DNA of 64,000 nucleotides from Apricaphanius iberus (taxonomy: Eukaryota; Chordata; Actinopteri; Cyprinodontiformes; Aphaniidae). A program made the position numbers and the translations under genes. The notes beneath the pieces were generated by a model. That model did no database searches, had not been told where the DNA came from, and saw only the letters and a program-made list of their open reading frames with translations. Below, one piece after another: positions 10,701 to 22,700 of this stretch. The stretch covers positions 434,001 to 498,000 of the forward strand of contig JAPXFQ010002899.1 in assembly GCA_028564705.1 (NCBI GenBank), written 5' to 3'. Numbering within the stretch: position 1 is the first letter of the stretch; each line of letters begins with the position of its first letter.

Positions 10701-13700
10701 TCTGAAGAGTGTACTGATGGTGCAGGTATCAGATGTGCTCGGGGGCCTGTGCCTACGTTTGACAAAGCATTACATGATTGGCTTGACATTAGAACATTGA
10801 CTTAGTGTGTGTTTTTTTAAAATAACTATATTAAACAAATACCAAGTATTCAAAACACGAGATATACAAACAGCCAGGGGTGTTATAAATATCGTACACG
10901 GAAAATGTACATAGATGAAATCTTTTGACAGCCTTCGTCTTGATAGCCTGATATTGATTTGATGTAAAGTTAAACTTATCATCCTTTTGGGGCTTTTCTT
11001 AAAAAATAAACAGATTTTTTTTTAAATATGTTCAAATACAGTAAATAACAACCTGCAAAATTCTTTCCAAAGCCCATTAAATGAAAGAACGATACCAGAA
11101 AAGATGCATCATGTTTTTATTAATGTCCCCAGAAGAGCCGTAATTAACACTTATGTCTCTTTTATCTTATTTATACAATTTTCTGAACTTAACAATTTTG
11201 TGCTTGCAAAGTAGTTTGTCCAAGTGAAGTTGTTGTACTGTGACGTTTTAGGCAAGCGCCGGCCCCCCGAGCAGATCTGATACCTACAACGATTTTACAA
11301 GATCTCCAGCCAAAACAACAAAACACATCAAACTAAAAGCGTATCAGTTGGTACACCATCAGTACCAAGCGACAAAGTACAGTATTAAGATCATAGAACA
11401 TGTTTAACAGATCCCTATACCCTTTTGGTAGTATGTGATGTAACGAAGCAGTGCTGTTAAGTGAAACTCGGTCAGTACTTCCTGGAGGCCCAGGAGAGAA
11501 AGTTGTATAGTGCAGTTCTCAACAGCCGGACGCTTCCAGGCAGAAACAGCTCCAAAAATGATCATACTAAATCTGGGTGTACCGCCAAAATTTTGAAAAC
11601 ACATATTTTTAAGGTATAAAAGTTGCGTAGTCATTAACATGTTTGGATTGTCTGGCCTTCATTCACTGCCTCAGACATCCTCTATTTCTCTCCATCTGAG
11701 TGGTGCTGCATTAGCACACTATTATCGTGTTAACTTTAACAGGACAAAGTTCTGACACACCCACACACACACACACACCCATGCAGGAATTAGTAATAAA
11801 AATAGTTAATATAAGTTATTATTATTTATTTAAAACAATGCTACTGTTATCCAAAACAACTTAATTAGCAAATTAACAACATTACAGCAATAACTATATT
11901 CCATAATAATTCAAAGACGTTAGTCTCATTAAAGGGAAATTAGTTTGTTTTTGCTACCTGGACCTGCATTGTGTTCATTTACTCACCCAGACAAGCTTGT
12001 AGCCCCTTGGAGTCATTTGGAAGAAGTTTATAACCATTCCCGATCAGCGTATATCCATATAATGGGATCTAAGGTGGCAACAAAATGCTGCCTCTAAAGA
12101 AGGCATTATCTGCCACAAAAATCCTTTAATTCGCCAATGTTTGGTTATGAATCTCTAACACTATTCCCCTGTGAGCTCGGAGCATCTCGGAGTTGCTTTG
12201 TTGTGGTATTTACAGGCTTTTAATCCCACTGATTTCAGCTTTCACTTACCAGGGATTTCAGTGATGTCACTGCCACCCACCATTGCAGCTTTAGTCTGAG
12301 CAGGTTGCAGAAAGGGAGCCTATAGAAGCTGAACTTAGTCCACTTGGTCATTTTGTTTGTGTGATTTGGAAACACGCAAACGCGAACCACGTTGATGTTC
12401 ACTGTAGCAAGTTCTGTCTAACCGACTGCCGTAGAGAGCAGGGTGAAAGTCATACTAAAACTACAGCAGTGACTTAATTGAAATTGCATTACTGTAGTTG
12501 GGTTAAATGCCAACAACAACAACGCAGCACTTCCGAGATGCTCTGAATTAACACGGGAACAGTGCTAGCGATTAATAACAAAACATTTGTGAAATTAGTT
12601 TTGTGGCAGATAATGCCTTATTTAGAGGCTGCATGTCCTCTAAATAAGGATATGACTTCCATTATATGAATATATGCTAATTGCAACTGGATATTAAATT
12701 CTCCCGAAGGTTTCCAAGTGGCTCCAAACTTGTCTGGGTGAGTAACTGAATGTAATGTATTCTATAAATAACGTCCACGTTGAAAAAATACACAGAAACA
12801 AAAAATTTCCCCTTCAAGGTTTGTGGATGTAGCCTACTTTTGTCTTCTTCACGTTTTTCCTTCTATTCTTCATTTCTTTTATTAGGCACCTCACTTATTT
12901 ATCCCTTTAAGACCTAAACACCTACCAGGTACTACAAATTGATCAAGTCAAAAAACAAACATGAGCCCACTGTGAAGTTATGTTGTGGCCTCGCATTATA
13001 TTTCTTAATCACATTAATAAAAAATATGTTGTTCTCCATTTGAGGCACCCTAATCGATGTTGGCGCCCTTAGCATTCGCCTATACTGCCTATGCCAGGAA
13101 AAAATATTCTTATATCATTTGGGAGCTATGATACATGATTTACTGCAAGATTTCATAAAAGAAGGAAAAATGAGACCACTGTGCATTTTATATTATCTAT
13201 ATTCATATATGTTATTAAACACGTTTATGGCTTATTAAATGAATATGTTTTAGGTACCAAATTACCCTTTAAGTTTAATTAGTGCATGTTTGTATAAACT
13301 TTATGATCAGGCTTATTTTTTGACAGGATTTAAATCAGTGAAGTGATGTACGTCTGAATCAACACCTTGAGAGTTAATATTTTATCCCTAGCAATAGTAG
13401 CTTGGCAAAGCAGATACATCAGACCGCTTTATCACTGGAACTCGTGAAAGCATGTTAGATGGGGGGACCATGGAGCTTTAGAGAAAACATTCATAGCCAT
13501 GAAACTTTCTTTCACCTTTTGTTTATTGTACCCATAAATTTTTACATATTTAGTTAAATTTCGTGTCCAAGACCAACACAAAGAAATGCATACTTTAGAA
13601 GTTTTAAGAAATTTGTTTACGGTTTACAAAATTGTTTAAAGATTAAATTCTGAAAAGTGTGATAAGTATTTATATTGTTTTACTCTGATACACTTAAATA

Positions 13701-16700
13701 ACTATACTGCAACCAGCCACTTTTAGAAACCAACCGAGGTAGTAAAAAGAGTCTGTGAATAATATAGTCCAACGGTTCGGTTTCTGACCTCAGAGATGCT
13801 TTAGAGGACAAAAAGCATCACGGAGATCAAGGAACCCAGCAGAACAGTCAAGGAGAACGTTCTGGAGAAGGTTGAAGCAAGGTTAGGTTATAATATAATA
13901 TCCCAAGCTCTGAACATTTGACACAGCTCTGTTCTAAAGGAGATCCTTCCAGCGATTACAGCAAATCATTCAAAAGACTTGAATAATATGAGTTACAATA
14001 ACACCTTATTTCCCTCTGAGATCAATATAGAATTTTTTGATTTTGAATTCAATCCATCATCTGAACATTAAAACAATATTGCACCACCTAAACTGATTGG
14101 ACCCAGTAGGCCCATAGTAACTGTGGAGGAGCTGCAGAGAATCCCTCATACGTAGGAAGGTGCTTGTAGTGGGTTTTTCTGGGGGGTATGAGGGTAGAGG
14201 GAAGCTGGTTAGAGCTGGGTGGATGGTGGATGGAGATAAATACAAGAGGAATAAGTGTTGAGATTTGAGTGGAGGTTGACCACCTTCTAACTGACTTACT
14301 TACAAACCGCTGCTGTCCATAAAAAAAACTGCAAAAGTTTCGGCCTTTAGATGTGCATTATGTGCTACTGTGTTGGTCTGTTACATAAAATCACAATGAT
14401 AAACAGGAAAGTTTGTGGTTATAATATGACAGTATGGGCCTTAAAAACTGCACTTCTCTACTGTATCTCTAAAAATTAGACACTCTATTTTATAAATAAA
14501 ATTAAGTCTAGAGGATGTATTCAAATCAGTTTTGGCACCTATGGATGTCTGCTGCGTTAAAGCTCCTCAGGACCTTCTCAGGCTAAATTTACATGACTTT
14601 CACATGTTGGAGCCACTTCTTCAAACTGTCTGGTTTCTGTCACATCCAGCAGACTTTAAAGCTCGGACGTTTTTACTTTCAGCTATTATAAAACAAGCTC
14701 AACTTATTAAACCTACACTTTGATGTCTCAGATTTATATTCTAGGCTTGGTTTATAATGTTACTTTAAAAATAAAGGAGCCAGTCAGGGTACAAGCAGCT
14801 TAATTGATGCATCTGCTAAACGACGTAATTAAGAGCACTATAAAGCCTAAGATAATTGAAGTTAACCCAAACCAGACAGCAAGCTCAGTTGTTTTATTAG
14901 ATGAACCATCTGGGGGGAGTTCCTGCAACATAACCACCCTAAACAGTGACTGTTAAAGGAAGGTGGGGAAGGAAGCAGGAACAGTCTGCTCTCTTGTTTT
15001 GAAATGAGTATATACTGAAAATTGGCTTCCTCTGAAGGAAATGGACTTGTAGAATTTTCAAAAGCAGGTTTTATGGTTTACTTTATAGATTAGTAATCAG
15101 ACCCAGTTTAGGGGTGGTGTCTTTATAATCCATTAGTTGTAATATACTACTTTGTAAATGCATATTTTTATATACTAAATGTATTTTTAGCTGTTAGGGA
15201 AAAAAGGGGTACAATTAAGAGCTACAAGCTGTTTTCTGCAGAGGGAAACAAGCTGTCATCAGAGAACACTTAATAGAGGAAAAGTAGGGAGGAACAGAAA
15301 AAGCTCTTTCCTTTGATTTCCTGTGCATGACTGAATGTTCAGAATGTGCAGACCGGATTCCTCAACCTCTCCTCTACCTCAGAAAGAGGAGGGTAAACTC
15401 CATGCTATGAAGCCTGAACAAACATGTAGGCAATTACAGCATTTTCACATCCTCTCTATAAAAACCATCTGCCATCTGTTGTTTCTCAGCATGCGGCCAA
15501 ACACCTGCTGAGCTTCGCAGAAAACTATCAGCTGACCTGTTGCTTCGTGCACACAGGGTTATTGTGGGCTTATGGCGTGTTCCTGTAGTGCTGAAGGTTT
15601 TATCTCAATTATGTGAGTGTGTGTTGTTGTTGTCATAGATGTGAAAGAGTTGTAGAGCTGTGCCAGAACAAGCAGTTGTGATGAACGGCTGATATTTAGA
15701 TAGAGTTCAGTAAAATACCACTCTTCTTCCCGTTTAACTAGGGATGCACCGATCCGACTTTTCAGTCCCGATACCGATACTGATGGCTGGATTTTGTGTA
15801 TCTGTCGATACCCGATACTGATCCGATACTATTTGTGACAGTGTGGAGGTCCTGTCACTGTGGCTCCGATAGATCATGTGCCCTGGCTGCTTGGCCACAG
15901 GGATATCCCTTTGGCTGACTGGTTAGCGCACATGACCTTCACCTGGGAGTCGTGGAATCGAATCCCGCCTGGGTGTACCTTGCCACATATTGTTGAATTA
16001 ATAAACTGTATAACTTCTGGTGCCTTTCTTGAAGAGACTAAAGGCACCAGACTTTACAAACTACATATAATTGAGACAAAATAACAGATGTAAAATATAA
16101 AATTACCACAAAAATAAAATTTCAAGTGAAAAATGTATCTTTTTTGGGGAATTTATTGCAGATTTTACCAATTTTGAGTATCGGTTCATGGTATCGGTTA
16201 AGTTTAACCGATACCAGTACATTGGGCAGTATCGGGGCCGATACCAGTATCGGTATCGGTGCATCCCTACGTTTAACCCACAGTTATTTTATTCCCCCTG
16301 TACATTGGGCAGTATTGTGGCCGATACCATTATTGGTATCGGTGCATCCCTACGTTTAACCCACAATTATTTTATTCCCCCTGAACTTTTTCCCATTTTT
16401 CAAGTTCTTGGAGAGATTTTCATCACAAATTTAAAATTGTTGTAGAATTACAGCGGCATTCGAGGCTTTGTAAAATGTAGAATATGAACCCTTATATCCT
16501 TAACTGGTTGCCTGTATTAATGGTAATTATTTGAACTTGTTATCTGTGTAAAAGACACCTGTCCACACCTTCAAACAATCAGACTCCAACCTATATGGTT
16601 GCTACTGGTGCTACTAGTTGTGGTCAGAGGGCCTGGTGGCGCCAGTGTAGCAGCCTTGCTTCTGTCAGTGTCCCCCAGTGCAGCTGTGGCTACAATGTAG

Positions 16701-19700
16701 CTTGGCATCAACAGTGTGTGGATGTGCTTGTGAATGGGTGAATGACTGAATGTAGTGTAAAGTGCTTTGGGGTCTTCTGGAATAGATAAAGTGCTATACA
16801 ATTACAAGCCAGTTACCATGGCCAAAGAGCTGTCCAAGAACACCAAGGACAAGATTGTACACCTGCACAAGATGATGAGCCAATCTGTATTAGGTAAGCA
16901 GCTTGGTGAGAAGCTATCAACTGTTTGAAACATCCCAATACTACACGCAGGGGGCAACTGGTCAGTGACCTTAAGAGAGCTGGACCCACTGTAACAAAGG
17001 TTGTTATCTGTATCATCTCATGGATTAAAATCCTGCAGTGCTTGAAAGGTCTCCCTGCTCAAGCATGCGCATGTATTGCGCCGTCTGAAATTGCCAGATG
17101 CCATCTGGATTATCCAATGAGGATTGGGAGAATGTTATGCTGTCAAAACAGAACTTTTTGGTATAAATGCCACTCATCGTGTTTGGTTGTAAGAATTATA
17201 AAATGTGATTTCTTGGATTTTTATTTGACATCGACATCTTTCATAGTTACAAATCTCTCCCACCTTTTGAAATGGATCAACTTACTTCACTGTGTATGGT
17301 GCATCCTTATTCCTGATGTTTGCTGTGTCTCTGGGATGAGATGCCTCAGCGTTTGCTGTGATCAGATCTGCTTCACACTATTAAAACAACTTGTTGGATA
17401 TAATCATGTGTTTCATATGTCGTAAACATCCACCACCTAAAAAGTGACATTGCTGATATTTTGTGGTCGGAATCGTCTTTAGAAAAAAGCCAGGGGTGCC
17501 ATGAAGGTGACATCTGTGCCCTGTATAACGTTTTGGGTGCAGTAGCAGGGTTTCTGCTGCATGTTTATATGAAGAAAATGGTAATACCAGTTCTATGATC
17601 TAAGCCTAACGGTCGCTAAACTTAGCCAAAGAAAACAACCTCTTCACCATTTCTTGCAGACTGAGTCCAAACTCAACATAGCGGTAGGAAACCAGATTTC
17701 TTTTTTTTTGTGTCGAGAAAAATACCTTTTACTACATGTACTGTATTCTCACAGAATAACGTAGAGTCTGAGTGATTAATTATGATTACATTCTGTACTT
17801 AGCTGCAGCATATTGTAGTGCACAGAAAGAGATAAACTAACAATCCCTCCACTCTCACCTCTCTGCAGAGTGTGTACCCAGCCCTGAGTGGTCTGCTGGA
17901 AGGGAACCCGTTCACAGAGAACGGTCAGCTTCGAGTGCCTGGCAGCCTCAGCAGCATCCTGGAGGTGCTAAAGGAGGCGCTGAAGCTTCTCACGGCCTTT
18001 CAGGTGCATCCGGACATCTCTCTTCAACTCTGTGCCTACCTGTTCTTCTTCATCAATGCTTCTCTGTTCAACACACTGATGGAGAGAGGTAAAGCCACTG
18101 TTTATCATCAAGGATCATTTTATACTGTTTCTGAGCTGTTTGAATGAGAACTATGGTCCTCTCATTGTTTCTCTCCTACACTTAAGCCCCGATATAGTAG
18201 GTGCCTATTTACGTGCTAAACACTTACATTAATATTGACCTGAACATTTTATAGCACTTTAGATGTAGAAAGTCCAATGTTAAATGTGTAGAAAGTGTTC
18301 AGTCTGCATCCAAATCTAAATTATTCTTTTTAAAATCATATTTTATTTTGTAGGTGGCTGGTGTCTCTTGATAGCTATGTTAGCTTGCTACATATGAAAT
18401 TCTTCAACAAGTGGACTCCTTAGGAAGGGCTGTACTATGCATCATTCGCCACAGTTTCTATTGTTTCAATTAAGGCTGGGTGATTGATCAAATTTTAATC
18501 GAAATCATGATAGGAAAAAGCTCAGGGTGTGTTTTAGTCGTTATCCTACCTGACCAATTCAGCCGAAGCACTGCCTTGTTGTCGAGCTAACTGGCCAATC
18601 AAGTTGCAGAAAAAAATATTGGACCATGCAGGTAAGTAAAAGGAAAGTACATTGTCAAAATTGTATGGCCGGCGAATAATTTTTAAGGAAAATAGACAAC
18701 CGTTGTTTTGATTAGACTAAATTAAATCGAAAATCAAGATTGTTCTATATAGGGAAAATTATCTTGATTATTTTATTTTCATAATCGCCCAGCCCTAGTT
18801 TCAATAAGACTATGAAAACCAATCAGGTTTTCAGTATGCGAGAGGAAATCTCACTGCAATCGAGAATCCCTGATGCAGAGGCTGCCTGTTTGTGTGGAAC
18901 GGATTGCTGTTCTCTCTCATTATTGGACTAAATATACATTAAAATATTAAGCTTTCACATTATTATTTTCTGGCAAAAGGTTTTTCTAAAGGATAATTAT
19001 TTACAGTAAGAAAATATAAAGTTTCACCTCTCAACATGTTACTTTTTTGTCCAGTAGCAGTGACTAATTAATCAGGGAGTAAAGGAGAATAAGAATTTGT
19101 GTTGTTCCATCACATGATTTTTTTCCTGATTTTTGCATTCATCCTAAATCAGTTTAAATTACACACAAATCAGCTGTAGGTAGTTATGAAATTATGTTTG
19201 ACAGTCATTGAGTTCACTGGATTTTATGAGGGTTATTAGGGAGAAGGGGCTCAATACAAATGAACTACATGGTCTGTGACCTGTTTACTGTTTGTCGACA
19301 TGAAAGTGTGTCCTCTTTAAATTCTTAAGTTTTACATTTTTCATATGAATCATTGGTTGCAGGGTTATCTTTATATTTCTGAAGTGTTGATATACTGTAA
19401 TCTTTGTGTCACATGTGTAGAACAATTTAACTGTTTAGACTTAAGTTGCAATTTTGCCTTAAGCACTGTCGTGGCTTTTTATATTCCAAAACAAAACTAC
19501 TCCAGACGGTTTCTTTTCGCACGCACTTCAGACTTGATTTGTTGAACAGCTCTGGCAAGCTCTTAGTCTTCTTAATTATTGGAAAGGTCCAAAACCTTTC
19601 CAAACTGAAAAAATATTTACAGATTTAGATGTCAAACAAAATTATTATATATTTTTTTTACTATTTTATAGAAAAACAAGAACGTATAGAACGTATGATT

Positions 19701-22700
19701 TACAAGAATTTTACAACAATACCCACAACCAGCGCTGTATCACACAGAAGCTTGTTTGTACTTTACATGAAAAGGAGATTAAAGGAAGCTTATCTGATCA
19801 CTCTACTTTAATAAAAGAGGTTAGAACATTTTTTTTGTGACTTTGTTAATGTTCATACTGGTTCAGAAGGTTGTTTTTTCCATTCAATGACATTTGAATT
19901 TATTCTAATATTTACCTTTTTTTATTTTGCTTTTGATGAAAGGATCTATTAAATTTTTATTTATCATGCCCTGATATATCCCTTTAAATATTTTTTTTAG
20001 ATTAAAAAACTTTAGAATAGGTGGTTTTGTTTGACTGAATATTTTTGGTTGTTCAGGATCTGTTGCTGGGTTCTACCAGTGGTCCCGTGGTGTACAGATC
20101 CGGGCCAATCTGGACCTGCTGATGGACTGGGTGCAGAACATCGGACTGGGCGATATCGCTGGTGAATTCTTCCAGAAGTTCTCTGCTGCTGTCAATCTGC
20201 TGGCCACACCCAAAGAAACCCTTCTGCAGGTCAGCAGACATCCGCTTCTCTTTTCCTGTTTGTCTAACCGCCGGCGGGTGGAGCTCAGATAGCAAAGTCA
20301 TGCTGAAGTCAGTCTTTGTGTTTTTATTCTCTTTAGGGTGTCAGGGTAACTGATTATGACTAAAGTGTCTTTAGCTTCCAGTGCAGCAATGCTAAACAAT
20401 ATTATTTTTATTTTTTTTGCTTTAACTGTTGCTTTTAGCACATGCAAGTTCAACATGTGGACACTAGCTTCTGGTTTATTGTTCTTCAACCACTGAGAAG
20501 GAAACAGCTTGCAGGAACCGAGTCAGTAAATACACTGAGATGTTGAGCTGGTGGCATAGTATCACTTAAGGTGGACCTGTTTCTTCAGATTATATAAACC
20601 AGAGTAATGTTTAACCTGTTACCAGACCAGATCAGGCTGATTTTAAAGGAGGATTTTATTCAGTCATCACAGTAAAGCCTTTCTAAAATGGAATTATAGA
20701 CCAAAAACACCCAGGTAATAAAGAACAAATTGTTTATATGCAAATGTTCTGCGGTCAGCTTTAGCTTTACTGCCAATTTAACTCTTAATCCTTTAAGTTC
20801 AGTGTTCCTTTAGTTATCTGTTCAGATCTTGTTTACTCTTCATATGACAGAAAGAGTTCCCCCTCAACTTTGCATTAAACACAGAGTCAAAACAGACAAC
20901 AAAGAAATACAATCATTCAGGTATGGAATAAACAGAGGTACCGAGTAACAAGCTTTATTTCTCCTGAAATCTGATGACTTGGCTTGAAGTTTTTCTGCTG
21001 TCATGTTGCCATGTGCTGGTCTTCTTTGTTTAACCTCAAAGTTATTGTGCCAGGCGTTTAGATCACGGCGAGCGTATGAAGACTGGGAGGTTTAGGATAA
21101 TGTGTTTAGCTAGTTGATGTGGGAAACAACGCACAGAGGGATTAGTGTAAATAAGAAGGACTTTAGTTAAGGATAGAAAAGCAGGTCAATGAGGTTTAAA
21201 TGGGTATGGCTATGATGCCAGTTCTCCCTGCCACCGTTTCATCCCTACATTTCCTACCCACCCGTCCTACTCACATTTAAAACCCATAAACAAAGCATTA
21301 CAATGTGTACTGCTCTATGTACATTAATTTCTATCAGTAGTTAAATAATTTTCAATAATGACGATAGTAGAAAAATTGCATAAATCTCAATTGATTTTCT
21401 TTCAGTTTTTTTATCTAGCACCAATTCACAGCATGCCATCTCAAGGGACTTTACAAAAAAAAGGTCAGTTTAATCTCATTATACATTCATATTGGTCCCA
21501 GTTATTTTAACAATCCACCAAGTTGTTTTTTTAATCAAATTGGTTAAACGTTTTTTATGTAAGGAAACCCATTAGCGTGCATCGAGCCGTTGACTTACAG
21601 CATTCGCTCCTAGATCGAACGTGCGGCGACAGTAGGAGGTCACCTGCGTTTTGTCGTTGACTTCATAACAACCCTTCATAATGAGCTAGCATGTAGCGAC
21701 AGTGGAGAGGAAAAAACTTTTGTGTTTTAGAGACACACAAAAAAGCAATGAAGCACTCATCCAGGTGAACTTTCTGAATTTAAGAAAAGTAAAAACTGGA
21801 CATTAGTGGGAGGTCCTTTAGGGCATTGGTTCTCAATAGAGGTACGTGTTCCCCTGGGGATACGTGAAAAAAATATACTTACACTGAACAAAAATATAAA
21901 GGCAACACTTTTGTTTTTGCTCCCATTTTTTTATGAGGTGGACTCAAAAATCTGAAACATTTTCCAGATAGACAACATAACCAGCTATCTCAAATATTGT
22001 TCACAAATCTGGCTAAATATGAAACAGTGAGCACTTCTCCTTTGCTGAGATAATCCATCCTACCTGACAGGTGTGCCATATCAAGATGCTGATTAGACAG
22101 TATGATTATTGCACAGGTGTGGCTTAGACTGGCCACAATAAAATGCCACTCTGAAATGTTCATGTTTTTTTTTTTTTTTATTGGGAGAAGTGCTCAATAT
22201 CAAAGATTTAGACAAATATTTTCGTTCAGTGTATATTTTAAAAGTAGCGCCCATGCAAAAATTATTTAAAATAATGATTTAATCAATATTTCAGGAAAAT
22301 ATAAGTATAAGTTCATAAAATTAATTTTATATTCAGTACGAGTAGACTATTAAATTTCAGTATCCTAAAACCCCAAAGATTTATAATATTTGTTTTTAGC
22401 TGCTTTTATTTAAAATTAAGTCAATGATTTCTTTTTGACAACAGATCTTTACCATGATCCCAAAAGGGGACACTTTATGTTGACAATTATCTTTATTTGC
22501 ACAAATCTTTAGTCATAATTAAGTTAAGTATTTATTTGTAGGTATATCTTTTTATACAACTTAGAAGTGTTTTGCAAATTTATGGAGTTTTAAATGGTCA
22601 ATCTTGTGCTTTTAAATGGTTATATGGTCACTGTTCTTAATAAATTAGTTAGAATCACTACATTATAGTGATGATACATATTTCCAATCGATTTAGTTAT

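Larger units (their letters stand above)
9373..17868 (+). other. radil intron (8.5 kb), transposon-rich
   Basis: It holds an RTE-like LINE piece (9871-10036), a dispersed repeat (10155-10250 and, reversed, 16590-16805), a CA microsatellite, the foldback element 11967-12757, a Tc1-like copy (13490-14140) with a LINE tail in it, the hAT MITE 15739-16269 with a flanking duplication, and a second Tc1-like transposase relic (16813-17215). No exon is evident. Confidence 0.7.

Noticed and set aside
15901..15973. Functional tRNA gene on the + strand
   Set aside because: Box-like motifs exist, but the cloverleaf cannot be completed and it is embedded in a transposon.
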